DNA of 64,000 nt, taken from contig NZ_CAAJGL010000145.1 of assembly GCF_900996225.1 (NCBI RefSeq), forward strand, positions 62,001-126,000. Reading direction: 5' to 3'. This DNA is from Paraburkholderia sp. BCC1884. Its GTDB lineage: Bacteria; Pseudomonadota; Gammaproteobacteria; Burkholderiales; Burkholderiaceae. Under the pieces are notes generated by a model, which had not been told where the DNA came from, made no database searches, and saw only the letters and a program-made list of their open reading frames with translations. Below, piece after piece: positions 53,239 to 62,246 of the stretch. Positions within the stretch are counted from its first letter, which is position 1. The number at the start of each line of letters is the position of its first letter. The position numbers and the translations under genes are program-made.

Positions 53239-54354
53239 TTAGTTGCTCAGCAACGACCCGCTGCGGAAGGCCTTCGCACCGGCGATCCGCGCGAATTCGA
53301 GGCCGGCGGTCGCGAAGCGCGTCAGATGCCGCGCGTACAGCACGCCGGCGACGTTGCTCTTCAGCGTGACGACGCGATCGGTCAGCGGGTCGACGATATC
53401 GGCGATTTCCTGGCCGACGTCCACCCAGGTGCCCACTTCGCAGCGGTACACCAGCACGCCGCTCATGGGCGCGACGATCGGCTCGGCACCTGCCAGCGGC
53501 GTGGCGGCGAATTCGAGCGGCGGCAGCGGGGCGGCCGTCCCGTCGATCACGCCACGCGAGGTCAGGTATTCGATGATCGCTTGCGCGTCGCGCCCGGCGT
53601 ACTCGTACGACACCTCGCGCTGGCCGCGTAGTTCGATGGTCACGGAGATCGAGCCGTTCGGAATCGGAAAACGCTCGCCGTAGCGGCCACGCAGATCCGA
53701 CCAGCAGAAGCTGTGAATTTCGTCGAACGGATTGCCTACCGAATTGAGCGCCAGCAGCGAGGCCTTCGCATCCAGATAACGCGCGAGCGGCTCGACGTCC
53801 GGCCACAGGTCCGGGTTGGTGTAGAGGTGCATCGCGGCTTCCCAGTCGCAGTGCAGGTCGAGCACGACGTCGGCGTCGTACGAGAGTTTCTGCAAGGCGA
53901 GGCGTTGCGATTCGAGTTCGGTTTGCGGCGTTTGCGCGTGGAGCGCTTCGCGCATCGCGGTGCGGATCGCGGCGCGGTTGGCGTCGACGTTGTCGGTCAG
54001 GTGCGCCTCGATCACGGGCTCGACGAGCGCCGAAAGATCGTGGAAGTTGCGGTTGAAGTTCTGCGCTGTATTGGTTTCGAAGCGACCCGTCAGATGGCCG
54101 AGAAAATGCTGGTTCAGGCCGATCGGATTGGCCACCGGCACGATCACGACTTCGCCGCGGATCTTGCCGGCGGCTTCCAGCGCGGCGAGCTTGCGGCGCA
54201 ATTCCCACGCCACCAGCATGCCGGGCAATTCGTCGGCATGCAGCGACGACTGGATGTAGATCTTCTGCCCGCCGCCGGGACCGTAGTGGAAACTCGTCAG
54301 GTTACGGGCGGTGCCGAGCGTCGGGGCAATCAGCGGATGGGTCTGGGTTTGCAT
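53239..54354 (-). CDS. Succinylglutamate desuccinylase/aspartoacylase family protein
   Basis: A 371-residue zinc peptidase-fold (M14-like) deacylase. The zinc ligands are His and Glu in SSLHADELPG and His in VLDLHCDW; GNPFDEIHSFCW and IELRGQREVS complete the active site. The C-terminal 90 residues resemble a lipoyl-like/barrel cap (APMSGVLVYRCEVGTWVDVG), as in many AstE/AspA homologues of this group. It removes an acyl group from an amino-acid derivative. The ATG at 54354 is preferred to TTG 54363. It follows the amino-acid binding-protein gene across a terminator. Confidence 0.88.
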   Translation of the reverse strand: MQTQTHPLIAPTLGTARNLTSFHYGPGGGQKIYIQSSLHADELPGMLVAWELRRKLAALEAAGKIRGEVVIVPVANPIGLNQHFLGHLTGRFETNTAQNFNRNFHDLSALVEPVIEAHLTDNVDANRAAIRTAMREALHAQTPQTELESQRLALQKLSYDADVVLDLHCDWEAAMHLYTNPDLWPDVEPLARYLDAKASLLALNSVGNPFDEIHSFCWSDLRGRYGERFPIPNGSISVTIELRGQREVSYEYAGRDAQAIIEYLTSRGVIDGTAAPLPPLEFAATPLAGAEPIVAPMSGVLVYRCEVGTWVDVGQEIADIVDPLTDRVVTLKSNVAGVLYARHLTRFATAGLEFARIAGAKAFRSGSLLSN

Positions 54355-54527
54355 GGTTTTCAAATCCGCGGCCAGATGAGGCGTGCCGCGCTATCTCGTT
54401 GATAACAGTGGGAAAACTTGGCCGATGGCCGGTCGGTGCGAGACCGCCGGGCAGCGCTTGCGAGGCGCTGCGATCGCACGATCTTAGCCGATATGATGCA
54501 AAGCGTGGTTTTGTGCGGCGCTACAAA

Positions 54528-54562
54528 CGAAACGGGCTCCGCCACTGGCGGAGCCCGTTTCG
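54528..54562. terminator. Terminator between the binding protein and the AstE-like gene
   Basis: A 16-bp perfect stem CGAAACGGGCTCCGCC with its complement (54528-54543 with 54547-54562) and a three-base loop. On the minus strand it follows the amino-acid-binding protein gene by about 50 bases. Confidence 0.8.
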
Positions 54563-54613
54563 TGCCGGCAGAAGGCGCGCAGTCAGACGCGCGCAGCCTG
54601 CCAGGTCGACTGC

Positions 54614-55396
54614 TTAGCTGCCGTACACGTCGAAGTCGAAGTACTTCTTCTCGAGCTTCTTGTACGTACCGTCCTTGATGATGTCGGCGATTGCCTTGTC
54701 GACCTTCGCCTTCAGATCGGTGTCTTCCTTGCGCATGCCGATGCCTGCGCCGTTGCCGAGCACCTTCTCGTCGACCAGATCCTTGCCGGCGAACTCATAG
54801 CCAGCACCGCGCGGCGTCTTCAGGAAACCGATTTCGGCTTCCACTGCGTCTTGCAGCGAAGCGTCGAGACGGCCCGACAGCAAGTCGGCGTAGACCTGAT
54901 CCTGGTTCTGATACGGGACCACCTTGGCGCCCTTCGGCTCCCAGTAGGTCTTCGCGTAGGTTTCCTGGATCGTGCCCTGCTCGACGCCAACCGATTTGCC
55001 CTTCAGCGACTCAGGCGTCGGCATCACGCCCGAACCCTTCTTCGTGACGAGGCGCGTCGGCGTGTTGAACAGTTTCGACGAGAAAGCGACCTGCTCAGCG
55101 CGTTGCGGCGTCATGGACATCGACGACAGCACGCCGTCGAACTTCTTCGCCTTCAGAGCCGGAATCATGCCGTCGAAGTCGTTTTCCACCCACACGCATT
55201 TGGCCTTCAGGCGCGCGCAGATTTCATTGCCGAGGTCGATATCGAAGCCAACGAGCTTGCCGTCCGAGCCCTTCGACTCAAACGGGGGGTAGCTGGCGTC
55301 AACGCCGAAGCGGATGGTCGACCAATCTTTAGCGTGTGCGCCAATCGAGACGGTTGCAAGCAGAGCAACCGTCAAAGCCGCTAGCAGTTTTTTCAC
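54614..55396 (-). CDS. Periplasmic amino-acid-binding protein (lysine/arginine/ornithine type)
   Basis: A 260-residue ABC solute-binding protein. Signal peptide ends near GAHAKD; FGVDASYPPFESKGSDGKLVG is the cluster-3 binding-protein signature, followed by GFDIDLGNEIC, DGVLSSMSMTPQRAEQVAF and the conserved GTIQETYAKTYW. Start at GTG 55396 with GAGGAG upstream. Residues fit the lysine-arginine-ornithine or histidine group. The permease and ATPase genes are not next to it in the window, so they are elsewhere or the protein serves another partner. Confidence 0.93.
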   Translation of the reverse strand: MKKLLAALTVALLATVSIGAHAKDWSTIRFGVDASYPPFESKGSDGKLVGFDIDLGNEICARLKAKCVWVENDFDGMIPALKAKKFDGVLSSMSMTPQRAEQVAFSSKLFNTPTRLVTKKGSGVMPTPESLKGKSVGVEQGTIQETYAKTYWEPKGAKVVPYQNQDQVYADLLSGRLDASLQDAVEAEIGFLKTPRGAGYEFAGKDLVDEKVLGNGAGIGMRKEDTDLKAKVDKAIADIIKDGTYKKLEKKYFDFDVYGS

Positions 55397-55629
55397 TGTT
55401 TAACTCCTCGGTGTAGTTCAAATACTCCCGCCTGCGGTTGTGCCACTGCGGGACGCCCGGCGCGACTCACGACGGGTCTTGGGTTGAAGCTGCCGGCCGG
55501 GGCGGCCAGCAGCGCGCGCCAAGCTTATCAGTTCAAAAATATTGGGTAGCTAGTGAAATACCGGATGGTTTTCGACGCTAGCTTCTAACGCCCGAATGTG
55601 GTGGGGTGCGGCGCCGCGATGTGCATTGC

Positions 55630-55872
55630 CTAAGGTTTGGTCAGCGAGCCGGCGCGAGCGGCATCGATCACGCCGCACCAGAGTGCGCCTTTGTCCATCG
55701 TTTGCGATTCCTGCAGGGTCATGCCGCTGCAGGCGCCGCGCTGGTCGAGTGTTTCGCGCTGCGTGCGCGCGAACGTGGCACGGTTCATCTCACCCTGAAG
55801 CCAACTGCCGAAGCCTGCTACGAGGGCGCCGACCAGCGCCAGCGACACCCACTCCGTTTTTCTCAAGCGCAT
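55630..55872 (-). CDS. Small single-span membrane protein, unknown
   Basis: An 80-residue protein from ATG 55872. One membrane helix (EWVSLALVGALVAGFGSWL) is followed by a periplasmic part with two cysteines (RGACSGM and LWCGV) that may form a disulfide. No family recognised. The frame is open to 56004, but the upstream part looks like a continuation without a start signal. Confidence 0.55.
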   Translation of the reverse strand: MRLRKTEWVSLALVGALVAGFGSWLQGEMNRATFARTQRETLDQRGACSGMTLQESQTMDKGALWCGVIDAARAGSLTKP

Positions 55873-56302
55873 TGTCTGTTTCTTTTTCGGTCTGCCGTCA
55901 GCCGCCGACGGCAGCCAGGGACGAGTCAGCGTTATCGGCACGAGTGCGGGCTTCTTTAATGACGCACGATTCAGCCCCATTTTGAAACTAATATTTAACA
56001 GCACCGATTACGAGTTATTACGGACGCCGGATTTCAAACGTTGAGCGGTAAATTAAAGATTCCGCATAAATTGCCGTTAAATACCGGGATGCCAGTTTGC
56101 CGCCCGATATTTGACTGGTTATTCTTTCTGATTCTGGCGCGAGTCAAACCCAAATTGCATTACTTGGCGCTATTATCGGTACTCCTCGGGCCAGCCATAG
56201 CCGGGTCGAGAGTATATCTGTCTGAAGAATGTCATCAAGCCACCACGTCCGCGGGGTTCATTGCGCATGTCTACGCTTGGGGAAACGGCTTTCTGCTAAA
56301 CG
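55873..56302. other. AT-rich region before the PotD-like gene
   Basis: About 430 bases, with AT-rich stretches near 55980-56180, including TAAATTAAAGATTCCGCATA. The rightward frame 56041-56337 starts at TTG without a ribosome binding site and overlaps the next gene, so it is not annotated. It presumably holds the promoter of the PotD-like/GGDEF operon. Confidence 0.45.
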
Positions 56303-56311
56303 GTGTCGTGT

Positions 56312-57457
56312 ATGCACAAGATGTTGATGGCAGATGAGAGGCGCTGTTCCAAACGATTCTTTCCGGGGCGAATCGTGTTGGGATCGGCTCGCGCGTATAC
56401 ATCGCGTCGCGGCCGTTTTCACGCGTTTTTGACCTTGCTGATCGGCGTCGTGCTTTGCGGCGGCTTGTTATCGACGGCCGCTCACGCCGAGGGCAAAGTC
56501 CTGCGCGTGCTCGCATGGCCCGGTTATGCCGACGCCGACGTGGTGAAAGCCTTCGAGACGCGCTACCACGCCAAGGTAGAAGTCACGCTGGTCGACTCCG
56601 ACGAAGCGCTCTGGGCGCAGATGCACGCCCAGCAAATCCCGCCGTTCGATGTGCTCGCCGCCAACACAGCGGAAATCCAGCGCTATACCCAGGCGAATCT
56701 GCTGGCGCCGCTCGATCTCGCCAGCTTGCCGAACACGAAGAAACAGTTGCCGCGCTTTCAGGCGTTGTCGTCGATCGGCGGTTTGACCTCGGCAGGCAAG
56801 GCCTACGCGATTCCCTTCACGTATTCGTCGATGGGCCTGATCTACGATCGCAAGCAGATCGCCGTCGCGCCGCGCTCCATGCGTGAGTTGTGGAATCCTC
56901 AATACCGCGGCAAGGTTCTCGACTTCAACAGCGCCCAGCATAATTTCTCGTTCACGGCGCTGGCGCTGGGCTACCCGCATCCGTTCCAGCTCGACGCGGT
57001 GCAGATGCGCACGATTGCCCGCAAGCTCGTCGATCTGCGCCGCAATCTGCTGACGTATTACACCTTGCCGGAAGAGGCCACCGCGTATTTCATCCAGCAC
57101 AAGGTTGCCTTGATGTTCGGCAACTACGGCACGCAGCAGGTCGAGTTGCTGCGCCGTGCGGGCGCTGACGTCGGCTATGTGATTCCCGATGAAGGCGTGC
57201 TCGCGTGGCTGGACTGCTGGTCGATGACGCGTGCGGCAACCGATCAGCCGCTCGCGCTCGCGTGGATCAATTACATGCTCGAACCCGAGGTGAGCGCGTT
57301 GCTGACGCAGCGCCAGGGCCTCGCCAACACGTTGAGCGCGCCTGCGGAAAGCGGTGACCCGGCACACATCGTGTGGATCGGGCCGGTGGAAGACATTCAA
57401 CGGCGCGAGGACCTGTGGGCCCGAATCGTGTCCGGAGACCGGCCGGAGCGCTTCTGA
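56312..57457 (+). CDS. PotD-like polyamine-type periplasmic binding protein, NspS-like
   Basis: A roughly 380-residue extracellular solute-binding protein. After a long N-terminus a signal segment (AFLTLLIGVVLCGGLLSTAA) is cleaved after AHA. LRVLAWPGYAD matches the start of PotD-type proteins, and PDEGVLAWLDCWSMTRAA the region with the conserved Trp and Asp that hold the polyamine amino group in PotD. The stop codon overlaps the start codon of the following diguanylate cyclase gene (TGATG), so the two are translationally coupled; no permease or ATPase gene is present. Start uncertain (ATGs at 56312 and 56327, GTG at 56303). Confidence 0.85.
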   Translation: MHKMLMADERRCSKRFFPGRIVLGSARAYTSRRGRFHAFLTLLIGVVLCGGLLSTAAHAEGKVLRVLAWPGYADADVVKAFETRYHAKVEVTLVDSDEALWAQMHAQQIPPFDVLAANTAEIQRYTQANLLAPLDLASLPNTKKQLPRFQALSSIGGLTSAGKAYAIPFTYSSMGLIYDRKQIAVAPRSMRELWNPQYRGKVLDFNSAQHNFSFTALALGYPHPFQLDAVQMRTIARKLVDLRRNLLTYYTLPEEATAYFIQHKVALMFGNYGTQQVELLRRAGADVGYVIPDEGVLAWLDCWSMTRAATDQPLALAWINYMLEPEVSALLTQRQGLANTLSAPAESGDPAHIVWIGPVEDIQRREDLWARIVSGDRPERF

Positions 57458-59271
57458 TGATACGGCCAGGCCTTACCATCAAGTTATCCATTCTGCTCGC
57501 GTGCATCGGCGTGCTGGCGTCCGGCGCAACCGGCTATTACGCGTATCGCGCCAATCGCACGATGCTCGTGAACGAAGCCGGGCAGAGCCTGCTGACCTCG
57601 ACCGAGTTGCTGGGCCAGCGCTTTTCCACCTCGATCGATGACGTCGGCGCCGACGCGCTCGTGCTCGCGAGCATGCCGTCCTCGGCGTTCGTCGTGCAGA
57701 CCGACGACGGCATGGGGGCGAGCGAACCGCGCGAGCGGCTGGCGCAGGTCTACTCCAGCTTCATGGTTCATCACCCCGAGTACCTGCAGATCCGCTTGAT
57801 TACGCGCGAGCATCATGGGCTCGAACTGATCCGCTTCGATCGCGACGCCGACGGCCTCGTGCGCGTGCAAGGCAGCAACCTGCAGGAAAAAGGTCAGTTT
57901 GCCTACGTGTTCGAGACGCTGGCGTTTTCACCGGGGCGCATCTACACGTCGCCGATCCTCGTCAATCACGAGTATGGCGCGCATTCCGCGGAAGGCAAGC
58001 CGACCTTGCGGCTCGGCACGCCGGTGGCGGACGCCAATGGCGTGGTGGAGGGCGTGATCGTGATCGACGTCGATCTGGCGGGCCTCTTCAAACGCTTGCG
58101 CGCCGATTTGCCGAGCGACTATCAGGTCTATCTGGCCAACGAGTGGGGCGATTTTCTGGTTCACCCCGATCCCTCCAAAGCTTTCGGCTTCGACCGGGGC
58201 CGGCGGGTTCTGATGCAGGACAGCTTCTCGGTCACCAGGCCGCTTTTCGAGCAGTCGCAAAGCGAAGTGGTGGTCAACGGACTGGTCAGGCGCAAGCAGG
58301 CGGCCGGTGAAGTGCTGTCGTTCGTACGCAGACCGTTCGGCGATATGGAAGGCAACCGCTTCATCGTGCTGGGTCTCGCGAGGCCGCTCCAGGACGTGTT
58401 GTCCGGCGCGCATCTGCTGGGCAGTCAGATCATCCGCATCGTCATGATTTTTAGCGTGTTGGGCTTGTTCCTCGCCGTGCTGTTCGCGCGCGCGCTCACC
58501 AAGCCGCTGCACATGCTCGCTTACGCGGCGACGCACCTGTTCGCCGCGCATGCGATGGAAACCCTGCCGCTCAAACGCACCGACGAGATCGGTGTGCTGG
58601 CGCGCTGTTTCGATCGTCTGCGCCGTGAAATCAAGTCGCAGATGGACGTGCTGCATGCCAAGCAGCGCGAGCTCGTGCATCTGGCCACCCACGACGTGCT
58701 GACCGGGCTGCCGAACCGCATGCTCTTCATGGAGAAGCTCGAGAACGCGATCGAGGAAGCCACGCGGCGTCAGGAAGGGCTTGCCGTGCTGTTCGTCGAT
58801 CTCGACCGCTTCAAGCAGATCAATGACCAGTTCGGCCATTCCATCGGCGACAAGGTGCTGGCGGCCGTATCGCGGCGCCTGAAGCTGGTGCTGTGCTCGG
58901 CCGACGTGGTGGCGCGTCTCGGCGGCGACGAATTCATCGTGCTGATCGAGGGGCCGCGTTCGGCGGAGGTCGCTCTGGCGATCGCCTCGCGCATCGTGGA
59001 CGCATTGAACGAACCGCTCCTGATGGACGGCCAGAGCATGACCGTGGGCGCGAGTATCGGCATCAGCCAGTTTCCCGACGACAGCGGCACCGCCGAGGAG
59101 CTTCTGCTCAATGCGGACGCGGCAATGTATGCGGCCAAGTCCGGTGGACGCTGCGCGTATCTGCGCTACCAGGACGTGCTGGAGGCACGTCGGCAAGGAC
59201 AGGCGTCGCAAGCGCGCGCCCGTAACGACGAAGACACAACGCGCGGGCGCGAGGCCGAGCCGACCGCCTGA
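57457..59271 (+). CDS. Cache-HAMP-GGDEF diguanylate cyclase
   Basis: A 604-residue inner-membrane receptor. Order: membrane helix (about 7-27), a periplasmic double-Cache-type domain (about 35-320; LVNHEYGAHSAEGKPTLRLG and VIVIDVDLAGLFKRL are typical), second membrane helix (about 325-347), HAMP, and a GGDEF domain at about 430-590 with the intact motif GGDEF (488-492). It should make cyclic di-GMP. The RxxD inhibitory site is absent: CSAD stands at that place. There is no EAL domain. The start overlaps the end of the PotD-like gene by one base. Confidence 0.93.
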   Translation: MIRPGLTIKLSILLACIGVLASGATGYYAYRANRTMLVNEAGQSLLTSTELLGQRFSTSIDDVGADALVLASMPSSAFVVQTDDGMGASEPRERLAQVYSSFMVHHPEYLQIRLITREHHGLELIRFDRDADGLVRVQGSNLQEKGQFAYVFETLAFSPGRIYTSPILVNHEYGAHSAEGKPTLRLGTPVADANGVVEGVIVIDVDLAGLFKRLRADLPSDYQVYLANEWGDFLVHPDPSKAFGFDRGRRVLMQDSFSVTRPLFEQSQSEVVVNGLVRRKQAAGEVLSFVRRPFGDMEGNRFIVLGLARPLQDVLSGAHLLGSQIIRIVMIFSVLGLFLAVLFARALTKPLHMLAYAATHLFAAHAMETLPLKRTDEIGVLARCFDRLRREIKSQMDVLHAKQRELVHLATHDVLTGLPNRMLFMEKLENAIEEATRRQEGLAVLFVDLDRFKQINDQFGHSIGDKVLAAVSRRLKLVLCSADVVARLGGDEFIVLIEGPRSAEVALAIASRIVDALNEPLLMDGQSMTVGASIGISQFPDDSGTAEELLLNADAAMYAAKSGGRCAYLRYQDVLEARRQGQASQARARNDEDTTRGREAEPTA

Positions 59272-59451
59272 AGCCGGCGCAACGCTGACAGAAGCGCGTC
59301 GCTTCCTCCGATCTGGCGCAGGCCAAATAAACCGGCGGCGCGGATCGCGCTCGCCGCTCTTTATCGCTATCGAGCGGAAGGACGTCGATGTGTGCGCCGT
59401 CGAGGGAGGCGGCGCCAATGCGACCGCGTCCCTCCGCTGACGGGAAAGCGC

Positions 59452-60585
59452 TTAAACGATCCGTGCTCCGGCGCGATACGTTGCGCGCGGCACCGGTAGT
59501 TTGTCCATCATCGTCACGCGCACGAAATCCGCGCGCAAACCAATTTCGATCGCGCCGCGATCATGCAGGCCGGCCGTGCGCGCCGGCTCGGCGGAGACCG
59601 TCGCCATCGCGCGCGGCAGGGTCCAGCCGGCTTTGTCGACGAGTTCGAATACGGCGGTCATCAGACTCGACGGCACGTAATCCGACGACAGAATATCCAG
59701 CAGATCCGCCTTCGCCAGTTCGAGCGCCGACACGTTGCCCGAGTGCGAGCCGCCGCGCACGATGTTCGGCGCGCCCATGATGGTGGAAATGCCATGCTCG
59801 CGCGCGGCCTCGGCAGCCACGCGGGTGGTCGGGAATTCGGCGAGCACGATACCCTCGGCCTTGGCCTGTTCGACGTGTTCGACCAGTGTGTCGTCGTGGC
59901 TCGCCACCGGAATGCCGAGTTCCTTGCAGCGTGTGACGATCGCTTTGCGATGCGCATCGGCATAACGCTCCTGCTCGACCGACAGTTCCACCAGCGCGGT
60001 GGCAACGTGTTCATCGCTCAGTTTGCCGTTGCGCTCCTGGAAGCGGCGCCATTGCTCGCGGTCGTGCCACTGGCGTTGACCGGGCGTGTGATCCATCACC
60101 GAGGCGAGGCGCAGCAACGGATGCGAGCACAGCGTGTCGAATAGCTCGACCACGTCGGCGGTGGCAATCTCGCAGCGCAGATGCAGAAAGTGTTCGGCGC
60201 GCAGCAGCTTGCGCTCGGAGAAACGCGTGAGCGATGCGGCGCATTGCGTTTGCACGTCGCGGCCGCGCAGTCCGACATTCGAGCGCGAGCCGATGGCGAG
60301 CGCGTCGAATACGGTGGTGATGCCGGCGGCGGCTACCTGGGCGTCGTGAATCACGAAGGCGGCGTCGGTATTCCACTGCACGCCGGGACGCGGCGCCAGA
60401 TGCTTCTCGAGATTGTCCGTGTGCAGTTCGATCAGACCGGGCAACAAATAGTCGCCGTCCCAATCTTCCGCATCGCGCGCGGAGGTCGTGCCGCGCTCGA
60501 TATCGCGGATCACGCCGTCTTCGACGCGAACCGTACCGGTGAATACTTCGTCTCGCGTCACAACGCGAGCGTTCCTGATCAACAT
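59452..60585 (-). CDS. phnM: C-P lyase pathway hydrolase PhnM
   Basis: A 377-residue amidohydrolase (ribosyl triphosphonate pyrophosphohydrolase). LIRNARVVTRDEVFTGTV start, metal motif LIELHTDNLEKH (about residues 52-63), MDHTPGQRQW and VASHDDT are conserved. It removes pyrophosphate from alpha-D-ribose 1-methylphosphonate 5-triphosphate. It lies 116 bases beyond phnL and is the last C-P lyase gene visible; phnN, O or P are not present downstream. Confidence 0.96.
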   Translation of the reverse strand: MLIRNARVVTRDEVFTGTVRVEDGVIRDIERGTTSARDAEDWDGDYLLPGLIELHTDNLEKHLAPRPGVQWNTDAAFVIHDAQVAAAGITTVFDALAIGSRSNVGLRGRDVQTQCAASLTRFSERKLLRAEHFLHLRCEIATADVVELFDTLCSHPLLRLASVMDHTPGQRQWHDREQWRRFQERNGKLSDEHVATALVELSVEQERYADAHRKAIVTRCKELGIPVASHDDTLVEHVEQAKAEGIVLAEFPTTRVAAEAAREHGISTIMGAPNIVRGGSHSGNVSALELAKADLLDILSSDYVPSSLMTAVFELVDKAGWTLPRAMATVSAEPARTAGLHDRGAIEIGLRADFVRVTMMDKLPVPRATYRAGARIV

Positions 60586-60701
60586 CGACTTGCTCCGTAG
60601 TCAGTCAGACTTGAAGGTTGCTGCTGGCTGTACCTGAGCCGGGCGTTTTATCAGCGCATGCCATGCGCGCCTGACATCAGTGTAGTGCGGTTTCGCTTTG
60701 C

Positions 60702-61466
60702 TCAGTGACGCAGCGGCGGCTTCAGTTCAAGGCGGCGCGTGGCGACCTTGTTGCGCGTATCTTCGTCGTGAAAAATGCCGACGATCGCAGCCCCCCGCTG
60801 GCGGGCCTCGACGATCAGATCGGCCACCACATCGCGGTTCTCCGCGTCGAGCGAGGCGGTCGGTTCGTCGAGCAGCAACAGCGGATGCTCCGCGATCAGG
60901 CCGCGCGCGATGTTCACGCGCTGTTGTTCGCCGCCGGAAAACGTGGCGGGCGCGAGCGTCCAGAGGCGCTCCGGCACATTCAGGCGGGCCAGCAGCGCGG
61001 CAGCGCGTTCATGCGCTTCGTCTTCGATCACGCCGCGCGACAGCAGGGGCTCGGCGACCAGCGTAAGCGTCGGTACGCGTGGAATCACGCGCAGAAACTG
61101 GCTCACGTAACCGACCACGCCACGGCGCAAACGCAGCACGTCGTGCGGTTCGGCGCCGGTGATCGACACGGCTTGCCCGTCGGAGGCCACGTCGCGAATC
61201 TCGATCGAGCCCGTGCTGGCCAGGTAGTTGCCGTACAGGCAGCGCAGCAGCGTGCTCTTGCCCGCGCCGGACGGCCCGACCAGCACGACACACTCGCCGC
61301 ACTCCACGTCGAGCGAGACGCCTGCGAGCGCTTCGATCTGCACGCCGCCCTGGCCGTGCAGCGTAAAGGTCTTGCGGATCTCGACCGCGCGCAGCATCAG
61401 GGCCGGATTGTCGAGGAACACACGCGTGGCGTCGTGCGATGAACGGTTTGTTTCAATGGATCGCAT
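60702..61466 (-). CDS. phnL: C-P lyase ABC-type subunit PhnL
   Basis: A 254-residue ABC ATPase-like subunit of the C-P lyase core complex. Walker A is GPSGAGKS (64-71), the signature FSGGEQQRVNIA, and Walker B LLLLDEPTAS. It helps with the first step, formation of the ribose 1-phosphonate 5-triphosphate, together with PhnG, H, I. GAGG lies 7 bases before the ATG at 61466; it starts 9 bases after phnK. The first 23 residues are a short extension compared with E. coli PhnL. Confidence 0.95.
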   Translation of the reverse strand: MRSIETNRSSHDATRVFLDNPALMLRAVEIRKTFTLHGQGGVQIEALAGVSLDVECGECVVLVGPSGAGKSTLLRCLYGNYLASTGSIEIRDVASDGQAVSITGAEPHDVLRLRRGVVGYVSQFLRVIPRVPTLTLVAEPLLSRGVIEDEAHERAAALLARLNVPERLWTLAPATFSGGEQQRVNIARGLIAEHPLLLLDEPTASLDAENRDVVADLIVEARQRGAAIVGIFHDEDTRNKVATRRLELKPPLRH

Positions 61467-61475
61467 GTGTGAGCC

Positions 61476-62246
61476 TCAAACCGGCAGAACCGAGGAAACC
61501 AGCGTTTGGGTGTACGGGTGCTGGGGATCGTCGAGCACCTGGTCCGTGAGACCCGCCTCGACCACTTCGCCGCCTTGCATGACCATCAGCCGATGCGCGA
61601 GCAGACGCGCCACACCGATATCGTGCGTGACGATCAGTACCGACAGATGCAGCGTGGACGTCAGCGTGCGCAACAGATCGAGCAAACGCGCCTGCACGGA
61701 AACGTCGAGACCGGCGGTGGGCTCGTCCATAAAGACGAGCCGCGGACCGGTGACGAGATTGCGCGCAATCTGCAAGCGTTGTTGCATGCCGCCCGAAAAC
61801 GCCGAAGGAAATTCGTCGATGCGCGAGGCGTCCAGCTCGACGCGCTCCATCCACTGCGTGGCCACGCTGCGGATATCGCCATAGTGGCGCGCGCCGACGG
61901 CCATCAGCGGTTCGCCGATATTCGCGCCGGCGGACACGCCGCTGCGCAGGCCGTCGCGCGGATTCTGCTGCACGAAACCCCATTCGGTACGCATCAGCAA
62001 ACGGCGGCGCGGTTCGGACAAGGCCAGCAGATCGAGCATGTCGCCATGCGTGGTGGTGTAATGCAGCGAGCCGCTGTCGGCTTCGTTTTTCAAGGCAAGC
62101 GTATTGAGCAGCGTGGTCTTGCCCGAACCCGATTCGCCGACGATGCACAGCACCTCGCCCGGGTAAAGATCGAAGCTGACGTTCCTGCAGCCGTTACGGC
62201 CGCCGTATTGTTTGGTGAGCGAGCGGGCGCTCAACAGCGGCGTCAT
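61476..62246 (-). CDS. phnK: C-P lyase ABC-type subunit PhnK
   Basis: A 256-residue ABC ATPase-like protein that binds the PhnJ face of the C-P lyase core complex. Walker A GESGSGKTT, QQNPRDGLR at the Q-loop, signature FSGGMQQRLQIA, Walker B LVFMDEPTAG. It resembles oligopeptide-transport ATPases. The start overlaps the phnJ stop by 4 bases (ATGA). Confidence 0.96.
   Translation of the reverse strand: MTPLLSARSLTKQYGGRNGCRNVSFDLYPGEVLCIVGESGSGKTTLLNTLALKNEADSGSLHYTTTHGDMLDLLALSEPRRRLLMRTEWGFVQQNPRDGLRSGVSAGANIGEPLMAVGARHYGDIRSVATQWMERVELDASRIDEFPSAFSGGMQQRLQIARNLVTGPRLVFMDEPTAGLDVSVQARLLDLLRTLTSTLHLSVLIVTHDIGVARLLAHRLMVMQGGEVVEAGLTDQVLDDPQHPYTQTLVSSVLPV

Noticed and set aside
56041..56337. 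Rightward frame before the PotD-like gene
   Set aside because: TTG start without Shine-Dalgarno, overlaps the next gene, and lies in AT-rich promoter DNA.
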